Origin: Ipomoea triloba
Taxonomy: Eukaryota; Streptophyta; Magnoliopsida; Solanales; Convolvulaceae
Reading direction: 5' to 3'
DNA length: 64,000 bases
Assembly: GCF_003576645.1 (NCBI RefSeq)
Contig: NC_044920.1
Span: 3,262,452 to 3,326,451, forward strand
A program made the position numbers and the translations under genes. The notes under the pieces were generated by a model. It saw only the letters and a list, made by a program, of their open reading frames with translations, had not been told where the DNA came from and made no database searches. This document shows, piece after piece, positions 1 to 12,064 of the stretch (position 1 is the stretch's first letter; every line of letters begins with the position of its first letter).

Positions 1-220
1 AACAACAAACAGTCTAATAGTAAATTAGAATTATAAATCATGTACTGTAGTAAGAAGGGAGCCAATAATAAAAAGGCATACCGCCTCAGCTAGACTACCA
101 AACATCTATACTTTATCTAGACCAATATGCAGTTATTGCTTATTTTAAAATGTACGGAGTATTATGTTTAATTTGTTGGTTTGGTTTTTTTAAATTTCAT
201 GGTCATTAATTCCTCTTTAC

Positions 221-800
221 ATGCACTATTATGCGGTTTGTCGTAAGTCGTGCGAGCATAAGTACATTATGAAAGTGAACCACGACACTTTGGTTAGCGT
301 TACGAATCTAGAGGAATCCGATTTGAAGATTCTCGGTATGTATTTGTTTAGATGGCCTTTTCATTTGTTATCATGTTCATTGTTGTTTTCACTCAGGGGA
401 AGTCAGCTCACGATTACCTTGTGGGACGACCACGTGAATTTTGTCTTACCTTACTATAATGTTGATTTGCCTCCACTGAAGCTCGAACCCACTCCCATCA
501 TTCATGTGGGAGTGTTAATCGAGACACCGGATGCCACTTGACCACAAGGTCTTTGGCTTTATTGAGTGAAAATGTCACAATTACTTTTTTGGAGGATATA
601 TATGACAACAAGAAGGTAAAAATCACAAGTTTTGTTTTGTATTTAAATTATTTGAAAAGTCACTCATTATATTTCTCACGTATTGTGTAATTAATTTTTA
701 GGTCGGAGAATTTGGGTATTTGGAGAAATTCTTGACATAGAAGGTGAATGGTACTTCAATGCCTTTAAGAGTAAGGGTTGTGGGAAGAAGCTTCAAGACT
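221..800 (+). pseudogene. Decayed RPA1-like OB-fold (DUF223-type) fragment
   Basis: The frame near 397-470 reads GSQLTITLWDDHVNFVLPYYN, which resembles the OB-fold of plant replication protein A large-subunit-like proteins, where a 'G..L.VTLWD' strand is typical. After a SINE insertion (about 468-565) a second piece near 705-800 reads WVFGEILDIEGEWYF followed by GCGKKLQ, like the downstream zinc-binding OB-fold. An intron-like gap (about 335-396) precedes the first piece. No continuous frame joins the parts, and one segment is replaced by SINE sequence, so this is called a broken relic. Such domains occur both in host RPA genes and in plant Helitron-associated RPA genes; the sequence does not decide between them. 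Confidence 0.5.
468..566 (-). repeat. SINE family 1, head fragment
   Basis: On the minus strand this carries a pol III A-box-like GTGGTCAAGTGGCA and a B-box-like GGTTCGAGCTTC about 50 bases apart, the same head as in the copy at 10,172-10,335. It interrupts the RPA-like relic. Confidence 0.55.
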
Positions 801-1730
801 AAATACAATCGATGATATATGTTTTTTTTTTCCAAAATGATAAAATTGTTATATATCGAGACAAAAAAAATATATCATGTATGCAAATGAAGTATGATAG
901 CAATGATGAGTGAATATGAAAGGAATATATTATAACAAATCAATTATGTGCATTGTACGAGTGAAAATACTAGTTTACATTAAAAAAAAATAAAAGTAAT
1001 AATTTACATTTTTTGTAGTAGGATAGAATTAGAATTATTATCAATATTGTTGTTGGATATATAACCTTATAATCGGAATAACGGTTTTAAAAAAATCAAG
1101 ACAATTGATCATGATATGTTGACATCCAAAACACAGAAAAGTTCAAAGCACTCTGCTAAAAACACAAGGAGTGAGGGTGTGTTGATGAAGTGAGGAGAGG
1201 ATAAGGTTGAATAATGAGAATGATACCTTAATTTAATTAGGAAATGAATATTTTTAGTTAACGGAGTATTCAAATTCTATACCTGTGTTTTTAAAAAATG
1301 TCAACCAAACACTTACTATGTATAACTTTAATTCTCATTTCTTGTGTCTAAACCTATGAACCAAACAAACCCTTAGATATTTTTATTCTTAGTTATTGTT
1401 TTACTAGAAACTTTAATCTTAGTAAGGATCCAATGGAAACAAATATAAATTTGAAGACTAACTCTTGTGAGACGTGTACTATTTTTAGTTAAAATGTAAT
1501 ACTTTATATAAGTATATGGAAAAGTCTTACATTTTAATTTAAAAGTATTACACATTCCATGTGAGACGATCTTACATAATACTTGTTCCAATTTGAAAAG
1601 CAACCAAAAAAAGAACAAAACAAAAAGGAAAAAACTTTGCCCAAATGTTGTACTAATTCCACTTATATTGTGCATGTGTTAAAATGTAAAGCAGGTTTAA
1701 CTCGTCAAAAGTTGTATATTATTATTATTA
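800..1730. other. AT-rich intergenic DNA
   Basis: No gene is recognised. Short stretches such as 1,465-1,480 and 1,560-1,575 contain 'gtgagac..ctta' motifs similar to the terminal repeats of the MULE-type element at 27,011-27,465, suggesting an old fragment of that family. Confidence 0.4.
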
Positions 1731-1732
1731 TC

Positions 1733-1772
1733 ATTTTGAATACAACTGACCCTATTACATTGTAGTATCTGT
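1733..1772 (-). repeat. SINE family 1, tail fragment
   Basis: Matches the 3' half of family 1 (actgaccctattacattgta, compare 39,576 and 45,540). It is truncated by the next repeat. Confidence 0.4.
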
Positions 1773-2009
1773 CAGGGCCGTTCCAATAAAAATTGGGGTC
1801 CTATGCAATATTTTCATTTCGGCCCCCTTTTCAAGTAATTTCTATATATAAATAATAGTTGTTCAAAAAGTTGTGTCAAAAATTTAAAATATAAATATTG
1901 TATAGAAAATGCATCTAAAATTTCGTTTAAAACCTTCATTGACCAAAACACATTTTTCTTTACTTTAAAAAAAAAAATCTTGCAACAAAAATCTTATCAT
2001 TTAAATTTC

Positions 2010-2140
2010 TTTCCCACGTTCGCTCCGGGAGGCACAAGAGCTGGCCGAGGGGGAATCGTCACTTATGGGAATCGAACCTGGGTTCTCCCAAAATTCTACC
2101 CACAAAGAAAGCTCACTTACCACTTGAGCTACCCCAATCC
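2010..2140 (-). repeat. SINE family 2 (tRNA-derived), old copy
   Basis: On the minus strand it starts with GGGGTAGCTCAAGTGGTAAG (A-box) and has GGTTCGATTCCC (B-box), then the same body as the copy at 35,453-35,624, ending with CTCCCGGAGCGAACGTGGG. The tail beyond this point is degraded. Confidence 0.7.
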
Positions 2141-2149
2141 TGATCTAAT

Positions 2150-2835
2150 TAACATCTAACAATTTTTTCATGGCATATCTTTTTGCTCATCTATTTGAAT
2201 TTTTTTTTGTAATGAATTTTTAAGAGACCCCTTTTGAGATTGAGTTAGTTGCTCAATTCTTATTTTCTTTTTTTTTTTACGCTTCTCAAACTCAGATGAA
2301 TATTTTCTATAAGACATAATTGACATAATTATAAAATCATAAGGAAAAAAATAAAAATTTATTTAAAACTCTATGAATAAATAATTAATCAAGAAACTAA
2401 TTCTTGAATATATTATTTTGAAATCAAAATTATTAAGTCAAGAAAATAAAACAATAAACAAGAATTGTGAAATAATACGTAATTTTAATTACCTATAAAG
2501 AGAATCGAAGAACTTGAGAGTTTGTATGATAAAAAAAAGAATTGAAGAATCAGCTACGAGTTGAATTTGTCGTCTTTGCGTCAATTCACTAAATTGCTTT
2601 GCGTCAATTCATTAAATTGCGTGGTGCCTGCTAAATTGCATTTAAATTACTCTCCGCAAATTAATTGTTGTTGTCTTTGCAAAGAATACAATTGAGATTT
2701 TCCTCATGTAATTTGATTTACCTAATCTCAATTCTCACAAAGAGTAGTATGCCACTACAATCTACAATAGAAGACATCAAAGTAAATATTTAAATTAATT
2801 CAAATTACCTAGTAAATTTGTTGAATTACATATAT
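2150..2835. other. AT-rich intergenic DNA
   Basis: No reading frame, RNA gene or clear repeat boundary is seen. A short duplicated motif (tttgcgtcaattca) occurs twice near 2,575-2,610. Confidence 0.4.
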
Positions 2836-3289
2836 AGAGTTAGGATCATATGAGATCACCTGTTTAGGTAAGATCGTGAGATCATATCTTGTACATTCAT
2901 GTAATAATTTAATGGTCTAGATTGATTTAAGATTCTAAGTTGAAGTGTCTGCGAACGGTGATAAAATGTGTGCAAATGGTGATTAAATGTATGTAAACGG
3001 TGATTAAGTGTGTGCCAACGGTGATTAAATGTGTGCAAACGGAGTGGTGTGGCAGACAATCTAGACCATTAAAATTTTTTAGATTGATGTACAAGATTTG
3101 ATCTCAAAATATTTTAATGGCCTAGATTGATTAAGATTCCAAGTTGAACTGTGTGCGAATGGTGATTAAATGTGTGCTAACGGAGTGTGTGTGTCAATCA
3201 ATCTAATCCATTAAAAAAATATTACATGAATGCACAAAATCTGATCTCACGATCTTACCTAAACAAGTGATCTCACTGGAACCCTACCC
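2836..3289. mobile_element. Long-TIR non-autonomous element with internal 21-bp repeats
   Basis: About 90 bases at each end are imperfect inverted copies: 'gagatcacctgtttaggtaa' on the left and its complement near 3,255-3,275 on the right, extending through 'cattcatgtaat'. The middle (about 2,940-3,050) holds roughly five 21-bp tandem units of the type gtgtgcaaatggtgattaaat. No coding capacity is seen. The flanks are (TA)n, so the target duplication cannot be read. Confidence 0.6.
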
Positions 3290-3314
3290 TATATATATAT
3301 GTGTGTGTGTGTGT

Positions 3315-3355
<41 letters not shown>

Positions 3356-3356
3356 C

Positions 3357-3400
<44 letters not shown>

Positions 3401-3480
3401 GTATATGTATACATATATATGTATATGTACATATATACATATACATATATAGCATTGTATATATGTACATATACATATAT
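3290..3480. repeat. Compound microsatellite (TA)n(GT)n(TA)n(CA)n(TA)n
   Basis: Runs of TA, GT, CA and TATG/TACA dinucleotides. The open frames through it, with alternating Cys-Val or Thr-His, are artefacts of the simple sequence. Confidence 0.9.
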
Positions 3481-3624
3481 GTTGTTAGAACTTATGAAAT
3501 TATTAGCTATTTCAATGCTATTATTGCCTCAATTATGTCCTAGAATTGGGGTGTTACAAGACTGTTATGATTTCATCACTTCGACCCTCGACTCTCCAAA
3601 ATGATCACCAAATCCACAATAAAC

Positions 3625-4000
3625 TTACATTTTAGGTTAACATTTGCATAGTTGAGAACTAAATTGAGCAACTTTAGTAGTCGAGAACCAAAGTGATGAA
3701 ATTTTAATAGTTGAGGGACCATTATAGCTAAAAATTGCATAGTTTGGGACTATTTTGAGCAATTTTGGTTGGGAAGACTAAAGTGGTGAAATCTTAATAG
3801 TCGAGGGACCATTTTAGGTAAAAATTACATAGTTAGGGATTATTTTGAACAATTTTGGTAGGCGAGACTAAAGTGTTGAAATCCTAATAGTCAAGGGACC
3901 ATTTTAGATAAAAATTGCATATTTAAGGATTAAATTGAGCAACTTTGGTAATCAAGGATTAAAGTGGTGAAATCCTAACAGTCGAGAGACCAAATTGCGT
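3625..4000. repeat. Minisatellite, about 90-bp unit, about four copies
   Basis: The phrase 'aatagtcgagggacc' and variants end at 3,720, 3,810, 3,900 and 3,991, giving spacings of 90, 90 and 91 bases. Units contain 'taaaaattgcatagtt' and 'attttgagcaattttggt'. Copies differ from each other at many positions, so the array is old. Confidence 0.8.
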
Positions 4001-4009
4001 ATTAACTCG

Positions 4010-4310
4010 TAGATTATACATTAATTTAACTCATAAAATACATTATTTTAACACATAAAGACATTATTCTAACTCATAACATACATTATCTTACCCTAGA
4101 AATTTTATTATTTTAACACATAAAGTACATTATATATTATTCTAACTCATAAACTACATTATTTTAACACATAAGAACATTATTCTAACTTATAAAATAC
4201 ATTATCTTATCCCAAAAAATTCATTATATTATTTTAACAAATAAAGTATATTATTTAACTCATAAAATAAACTATCTTATCTCAAAATGATCATTATTCT
4301 AACACGCACG
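4010..4310. repeat. AT-rich degenerate tandem repeat
   Basis: Repeats of 'aacacataaagacattatt', 'ctaactcataaaatacatta' and 'tcttatcccaaaa' follow one another with variable spacing up to the RPS15A promoter region. Confidence 0.6.
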
Positions 4311-4420
4311 CGGTGCAAGATTCTTTTTTTAATATCAAAACGACGTCACTTTGGATCATGATCCAGACAATAATTTATAAATAAAACCCATAAATGTGAA
4401 AGAAAATGCAACATTGTATA

Positions 4421-4502
4421 GGCCCACTAAAATCCATTGTAAGCCCATTGCAGAAACCCTAAAACAGTCCATAATTAAACGCGCTTCCTTTCCTTTATAC
4501 TA
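4421..4502 (+). promoter_or_regulatory. Ribosomal-protein promoter: site II motifs, telo box, TATA-like box
   Basis: GGCCCA (4,421-4,426) and AGCCCA (4,442-4,447) are complements of site II (TGGGCY) elements. AAACCCTAAAA (4,454-4,464) is a telo box. A weak TATA-like TTTATACTA lies near 4,494. The telo box plus site II pair is the established signature of plant translation-apparatus genes active in dividing cells, and it sits in the right place for the S15a gene. Confidence 0.75.
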
Positions 4503-4574
4503 TCAAGCTCTACTCAAAGAAACGCCTCTTCCGCACTGATTTGATTTCTTCCTCTTCTCCGAGTCAGTGTTCGG

Positions 4575-4901
4575 GTAAGTTGTCCCTGGGATTTGTCTTA
4601 TAATTTTTCCGATTTTCGACGTGGTATGCGCCCAGCATTTTTGTGAATCTTTTGTTTGATTGTTTCTTCAATTGCTTTCGTGAATCATATCGGTGCCCTT
4701 TCTTTAGAGAGTTGATTTTTAGCTGCTATAACATATGCATTCTGTTTGTGCGGGTCATAGATCGTTAGTATATCACTTTGTCCCTTGTAGTTTTGAGAAA
4801 TATGTTGCTATCTACTGTGTAATCCAACTTTTTTGTCTGAATTTCAGTTTGTTTACAGTTATTGAGAAAAAAAAATCTTTTTTTTTTTGGTTTTGATATA
4901 G
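4575..4901 (+). other. Probable 5'-UTR intron of the S15a gene
   Basis: The leader has a strong donor (gg|GTAAGT at 4,575) and an acceptor (gatatAG at 4,900-4,901) 15 bases before the start codon. Leader introns are common in plant ribosomal protein genes. Inferred from splice signals only. Confidence 0.6.
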
Positions 4902-4913
4902 AATTTTTGCTAA

Positions 4914-6096
<1,183 letters not shown>

Positions 6097-6139
6097 GTTT
6101 CTTGTTCACGAGAATGAAAGGTGTCACTTTTTGTCATGT

Positions 6140-7200
6140 ATTTCTGCTTTATACCTTCTGCTTGGAGATCTATATGTTTGATTTTAACTTTGTTTTCCCT
6201 AAGATTTGAGTAGAGCTTGTTGCCTTTATTTCATTTTGGAACAATGTTATTGACTAATACATTTAGCGGAATGTAGTGACCATTTCTATGTTACTGATGC
6301 AATTTCACACACCATTTACCATCTCTACACATACCCGCTTGAATGCAAGCTCCATTTACACGAGTATACCCGTTGTGTGCTTCTCTTTAATGATATTTGC
6401 ATACAAGGCTTTTGTTTATAGCGTTGAATGAGTATTGTGTTTGCGTGATTGGCCAATAGCCCAAAATGAGGCATGACCGAGGCTAATCAGCGCGATTGAA
6501 CTACATATGATTAGAATGAGACAGAACTATGAACTAGGCAAATGATCAAAGGACTCACTTTGTATGAAGAAGCCATGAACTTTCTTATTATTGTTAGGTA
6601 GAAGAAAAAAGCATCAACTTTGCATTTCTGCAAACTTGGGTAAGGTACAATGCCAAAGGTTCTTAGGTTGCCCTAGTGGTAAGATTACCACTATGACTTA
6701 AGCTCCATCGCGTTCTTCTTCAATCTTCATCCTCTTCGTTTTCTCCATCGCCATTACCCTCGGGTTCCATCAGATCGCCATCACCCTCGGGATCCATCGG
6801 GCTGAGAAGCGTGTGGACTTCTTCGATCATCACCCTCTCGTCGGGTCCATTGCCATCACCCTTGGCGTCCATTAGATCGAGAAGTGTGTGGACGGGAGCC
6901 CGAGCTAGCTGCTGGGCCTTACCAGTGGTTTAGCAGAGATAGAGATGGAGTGAAAGTTGTGGAAAGAGGGAGAGAGTTTGAGCTATGGAATGGGTTTTGT
7001 AGTCGTCATGGTGGGAATAAGGGTATCTTCTTGAGCATATACTTATGGAAGGAAGTGACTTTTTGGTTCCATTATATACTTCAATTTGGAATCCACTCAA
7101 AGATCTCTCTTTCTTTTGTGTATATTTAGTGCATTTTATCTTGTCCAATTGCCAACAGAAATGCCATAACCTCGTTGGCCATTTACATCTCATCATCAAA
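6140..7200. repeat. Segmental duplication, copy 1 (S15a 3' flank)
   Basis: Blocks such as 'gatttgagtagagcttgttg', 'tgatgcaatttca', 'ttgccctagtggtaagatta', 'agctccatcgcgttct' and 'cgtcatggtgggaataaggg' recur in the same order and orientation at 12,070-13,270. This copy is contiguous with the S15a gene, so it is probably the source. Confidence 0.8.
6720..6872 (-). CDS. Possible small acidic protein, 50 aa (copy 1)
   Basis: Reads MDAKGDGNGPDERVMIEEVH, then Pro, Asp, Glu and Gly-rich sequence ending NEEDED before TGA. The upstream minus-strand DNA is pyrimidine-rich, with a TATA-like 'tatataatgg' near 7,070, compatible with a leader. The duplicate at 12,804-12,905 keeps an ATG at the equivalent place and the same EDED-stop end but has a different Gly-Asp-rich middle. 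I do not recognise a family. The frame could be chance in a trinucleotide-rich region, or the last exon of an unannotated gene. Confidence 0.3.
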   Translation of the reverse strand: MDAKGDGNGPDERVMIEEVHTLLSPMDPEGDGDLMEPEGNGDGENEEDED

Positions 7201-7269
7201 GATGTACGAGGAAGTTTTAAGACCTTTAAATCATCCCAGACATATATTTACGAGTTTAAAGTATGAATA

Positions 7270-8020
7270 TGTTTATTATAAAACATAGAAAATTTTTATG
7301 AGATCAGCGATAACTATGAGATTTAAAAAGCACATACAAGTTTCTTAAACTAAATAAACTGACAGGTCAAAACTAGGGGTGGCCATATAAGTTTTTGGTT
7401 CGTTTTTTTGTTTTTGTTTTTGTTCGGTTTGATTTCGGTTTTTTTTTTTGGGTTTCAAATTTTAGTTTGGTTTCGGTTTGATTTTGGCTCACATTTGATT
7501 CTGATCAGTTTGAAGACTCAAACATTGTCTAGTTCTGATCTCTTGCACATATAACTATTTACTTATTTTCACTAATAATTTAAATTTGAAAAAGCTAAAC
7601 AACAAGTCCACAATGCATATTTCAAATTTCTTAAACTAAATTAAGTCTAAACCGAACCGACATCTTCACCTGCGTCTGTCGTCTTTACAGCAACGTCATA
7701 GACTCGCAGAGAAAAATTGGGAACAAAGAATAATTGTGAAAATTTGAGTTAGAAAATTGAGAATTTAGTATATATATATTTAGGTAAATTTGTAAATAAT
7801 TAAATATACAAAATTTGGGTATTAATTAATTTATTTTTTCTTTTGTTAGTTAGTTTGTTTGTTTGTTTGTCGGACTCTAATAGAAATCTCTTGAATTTCT
7901 CCATGCAGAGAAACCTAGGAGACTGCCAGCTCACATTCGGCAAATTATATTGTGGATCATGATCTGGATTTAATTAGTTATATACAAAGTGTCTAATAAA
8001 ATATTATGTGTTTTGTTTTA
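7270..8020. other. Intergenic DNA with transposon-end fragments
   Basis: At 7,374 'aggggtggcca' followed by a T/G-rich 'ttcggttt' stretch resembles a hAT-type element end. 'ggcaaattatattgtggatc' at 7,940-7,960 resembles the left end of the GTGGACC palindrome family. No gene is recognised. Confidence 0.35.
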
Positions 8021-8126
8021 GTATTACTGACTCTGTTACAATATAGTATATGTTCATATATACTTTTTCAACATATTGAAGTACAAAGAGTCACTATCGC
8101 CACAACTAAGACTCAAACCAAGTAAC
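8021..8126 (-). repeat. SINE family 1, degraded copy
   Basis: Minus-strand copy with the conserved tail 'attactgactctgttacaat' and body 'gaagtacaaagagtcactat'. The B-box has decayed (gactcaaacc on the plus strand). Confidence 0.55.
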
Positions 8127-8129
8127 AAA

Positions 8130-8686
8130 TGTAAATGCATGCCAAAAATCTTAAGAATATTGACATCATTAGTATAGTCCTGAGTGGTGTTGGAATAATA
8201 TTTTATATTATTTTTAATAAATATTAATATATAGCACCGAAAAAAATATTAATATATAATATTTATTATAATAATAAAGTTATTACATTTAAAATTAATA
8301 ACCAATATTAATATTAATACATATGGTGTGTACACATCTATCTCGTGATAATTATTAAAAATTCTATCTATTGTGTGTTGGCCGTTAAAAATCATAGGAA
8401 ATTAAAAGATTTCACTTATATTCGTCCCAAACTTTTTAATACATTTAATCTTCTTCTTCTCCCAAACTTTATTACCCTAGGTGGCTCATATTGATCTTAA
8501 AATTTCACTTGTATGTTTACACATTTCCCTCAACTTTTTTTTTTTTCTAATATACTTTCATATAATAAAGTAAGATTTTGTAGGAGTATTCAAGATCGTT
8601 CATAATGATGAATTAGATGAACATTCTTGTTGACTGTTAACCTTTCTTATATGTCAAAATTTCATTACTTTACAACATTCTATTTA
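8130..8686. other. AT-rich intergenic DNA
   Basis: No gene or repeat boundary is recognised; it contains (TA/TTA)-rich stretches. Confidence 0.4.
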
Positions 8687-9850
8687 CAGTGTGTTTGAAA
8701 ATCCGAAAAATGATTTCTGGAAATCATTTTTCGAGTTTTCAGTATTTGGCAAAGAAGAAAAATTAAAGTCAAAAGAAAATCATGTGTTAGTCAATGAAAA
8801 ATACATCAAATTTTCAGGAAAATTATTTCTCTTTTTTTGGGAAGTCATTTTTCAAGTTCTCTACCTCACGCCTAATCTGCTGACCATCTCTTCCTCACGT
8901 CTGGGCGAAAACTGCATTTTACACTAGTCCGACCGACTGGTTTCGCAAACCAGTCGGCCAACCAGTTTGGCCGACTGGTTCTGGCCAGATTGGTTCCGAA
9001 ACCAATTGATCAATGTGATTTTGCAGTGAGATTTTGCTATAATTTTTTGATTTTGATGTGATTTTGCTGAAAATTGTTATTATAAATGTTGTTATATCTA
9101 AACAACATAATTAAAATGTTTAATTATACATTTTTGTTCATTTTTCAAAAAATGAATTAAAACACATCAAGACAGTTTTCTGGAATGCAACCAAACACTA
9201 GAAAGGAAAATGTTTTATGTAAAAGAATTAATATCACTTTTGGTCCCTCGACTTTTGAGTTTTATCAATTTTGGTGCACAACTTTAAATTTTTTCAAATT
9301 TGGTGCCTAACTTTGTTATTTTTATTAGTACAGTTTTGGTTCTTCCGACCAAATTGATGGTGAAATGTTGCCGGGTTTTATATTTCAAGGGCAAAATCAT
9401 TATCCCAAAGAAAGATCTTCAATAGCTAGACAAAAGAAAAATCATATTAAGAGAAAAAGAAGGGTTTGTCAATTATCGATGATTTAATCTCATAGAACTC
9501 TGTATAGTTTCTGCTTGTCTTTCCCATTATTTGCATCGATCAAACACCTATAAATATGATTTTACAGTGGTTTTGTTTAGATATTGAAGATTTTTTTTTG
9601 GGATAATGATTGTGCCATTAAAATATAAAATTCGGCAACATTTCACCGTCAATTCGGTCGGAAGGACCAAAATTGATAAAAATAACAAAGTTAGGCACCA
9701 AAATTGAAAACATTTAAAGTTATGCACCAAATTAAAATTGATAAAACTCAAAAGTTGAGGGACCAAAAGTGATATTAATTCTATGTAAAATGACTCATTT
9801 TTCAAAAAAGTGTTTTCTAGAAGTCATTTTCCTGTTTTCCAAACGGACCC
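8687..9850 (-). mobile_element. Harbinger-like MITE carrying a nested MULE-type element
   Basis: The ends are inverted copies: 'gtgtgtttgaaaatccgaaa' on the left and the complement of 'ttttccaaacggaccctt' on the right. The body matches the MITE at 23,103-23,510 in opposite orientation (for example 'ttctggaatgcaaccaaaca' versus 'gtttgattgcattctggaaa'). It is longer only because a separate element (9,225-9,781) sits inside it. Target duplications are degraded. Confidence 0.65.
9225..9781. mobile_element. MULE-type inverted-repeat element with 9-bp target duplication
   Basis: A 557-bp element whose two arms of about 200 bases are near-complementary. It starts GAATTAATATCACTTTTGG and ends with the complement. 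The 9-bp repeat TATGTAAAA flanks it exactly (9,216-9,224 and 9,782-9,790). A 9-bp duplication with long terminal inverted repeats is characteristic of Mutator-type transposition. It has no coding capacity and inserted into an existing MITE. Confidence 0.85.
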
Positions 9851-10170
9851 TTAATTCAAACCAAGAGAATTCAAAAAATATCTTCTATAAATGATCATCC
9901 TCCAATATTTTGTTTGATGGAATCATATCTCCCCAAAATCTAAGAATTTAAAAAATAAAAAATACATATGATAATTAAATAAAAAAAATGTTATTTAAAA
10001 TATAATTTGAATTAAATACATAATGTCAAATATATTGGTAATAATAAACACTATTAAAATATAAATAAGGCTTGTGTTAGATTAGATGCAATTTTCTTAA
10101 AATTAGCACAAAAGAGAGATTTCTATCAACATACTTCACAATTCCGAAATTTAAAAAAAATATATATTTG
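9851..10170. other. AT-rich intergenic DNA
   Basis: Nothing recognisable; oligo-A and TA-rich sequence only. Confidence 0.4.
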
Positions 10171-10171
10171 T

Positions 10172-10335
10172 GAAGGACCTTGTGGTCTAGTGGCATCAAA
10201 CCCTTTTCTTTATACGGGAGGTGGTGGGTTCGAACTTCAGTGGAGGCAATACTGAAGGTTTGTTGTGCTTCAATAGGTTGAGAAAATAGTTGTAGTTATA
10301 AACAGATACTGCATTGTAATAAAGTCAAATATATA
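10172..10335 (+). repeat. SINE family 1 (tRNA-derived), fullest copy
   Basis: Has the A-box GTGGTCTAGTGGCATC, the B-box GGTTCGAACTTC, a middle with 'tgtgcttcaataggttgaga' and a tail 'actgcattgtaataaagtc'. The same order is seen on the opposite strand at 39,570-39,712. The tRNA-like head with pol III boxes marks a SINE and not a functional tRNA, because no cloverleaf can be drawn. Confidence 0.7.
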
Positions 10336-12000
10336 GTTTTTTTAACGAGAGACAAAGGTTCTTTCATATTAAAGTCTTACTAAGCTTCATTTTCCTAACT
10401 TCATTCATATATACACTTTGACAATCAATTTTCCATTCATCCTAATTATCTATTTTGAGCATATATTGGAAAAATCATATTTTCACTTTAGGAGAATCTA
10501 AATAATATACATAAACTTGATCTAAATCAATAGTGACCATACTCAAAATAGTGTATCAAAAAAAGCCACTTATATGCCAAATTTTCAACAATCCCCAACA
10601 TAAATGAAAATTTGATTTTCAAGATTAAAGGACACAATAATGTTCAATGGGTGATCCTTGCATAGTAAAAAGTAGTAGACGTGTATCAATCTTTGAACGC
10701 TCATACCTTTGATTGTAAAGATATTTTATTTACTTGTTGTCTAATAAACGTATGTGATGCTTTTGCACTATCATGTTATTGATGTGGCAATAATATATCT
10801 TACATAAGAAGTAAGGAACCTTCAAACTTTTGTGTATTTTTTATGAGTGTTGACATTTTAGCCATGGAATATACATGGTTCTACAAAAGTTTCTAAAGAA
10901 TTGAGACTTTGTTAATTTACTTTTGAAGGGGCCCTTTCTCTCTCACATAGATGATTTTTTAACGAGCATTTTGCATATTTCACTTGTTAATTTACTTTTG
11001 AAATGGTCATTTTTCTCATACATAGATAATTTTTTAACGAGCATTTTGCATATTTCACTTAGAACAACTAATGCTTGAGAATAACTAAAGCACGTATGTG
11101 CCAACTTCTCACATGTAGGTGTCACTATTTCAACAAAGGACTTAAGAGTTCAAGACCCCACAGTGAACCACATTTAGTTTTATAATTTAGTTATCATTTT
11201 TTAACTTAATTAGTTGCCAACTAAATTAGGTATCCACTAAAGACTTATCCCTTTCAAGGGTTTTAGTCCCCTTTTTCATCACAACTAACTTTTCCATCAA
11301 GTTTAACCCTTTAGTTAGTGGATCTGAAATATTTTCTATGATTTCATGTTATCAAAAGAGATAATTAAGAAAAGTTGGTTAATGGTTTTATATGTACAAT
11401 ATATATGTCTAAACTTACCATATTATACATATTACGTTGGACCATACGAATTATCAATTGACTATCAAAATGTATACAAAGTGGACGTATAGATTTTTTG
11501 CACCTTGAAATATCCTCTAGAGAATTGCGTATCCATGTAGCCTTTTTTACTACACTTGTCCAAAACTATCATATCAATCAGGTTCCATTGTGAGTCTAGG
11601 TATCATGGTTTATTTCAAGGATTTCTATATTACAACTACACCGACTGACGTAAATATGTAGAAACTCGTAGACATACAATAAAATTGGGCGTCTTATATA
11701 CTACAGTCCAATGTCAAAGCATGCCTTAAGTATCTTATATGATATCTTATTACTCTTAATATAACATTCTAGATAGTAGTAATTTAAAGACCGAGATTGT
11801 TTGCATATGTACTTAGTCTATTGACTGCATATGCAATATCTAGTCTAGTCCAATTCGATCATTAGATATATTAAACTTCAAATAATCATAATTTATTAAT
11901 ACACTAGTCTTCTCGATTATTTTAGATAAATGCATATTAGTACTTAATGGCATTCTAGCCAATTAATTAATTATCTGTTAAATTTTTCAATAATTTTATC
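10336..12000. other. AT-rich intergenic DNA, probable decayed transposon
   Basis: No coding frame is recognised. A 75-bp direct duplication lies at about 10,945-11,065 ('aacgagcattttgcatattt' at 10,961 and 11,036). The 11,230-11,950 part has the non-repetitive look of an old retroelement, but I could not identify a domain. Confidence 0.35.
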
Positions 12001-12008
12001 AATATAAT

Positions 12009-12062
12009 GAATTTTTTTTTTGAGTTCTACCGACTCGGTTACAGTGTAGTATCTATTCATAG
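12009..12062 (-). repeat. SINE family 1, tail fragment
   Basis: 'ctaccgactcggttacagtg' followed by 'tagtatctattcata' matches the 3' part of family 1. It lies at the left edge of the duplicated block that follows. Confidence 0.5.
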
Positions 12063-12064
12063 AA

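Noticed and set aside
3267..3604. Overlapping open frames of Cys-Val and Tyr-Ile-His repeats on both strands
   Set aside because: They are translations of a (GT)n/(CA)n/(TA)n microsatellite.
10172..10335. Functional tRNA gene at the SINE heads
   Set aside because: A and B boxes are present, but no acceptor stem or cloverleaf can be formed, and the body and tail recur elsewhere as a SINE.
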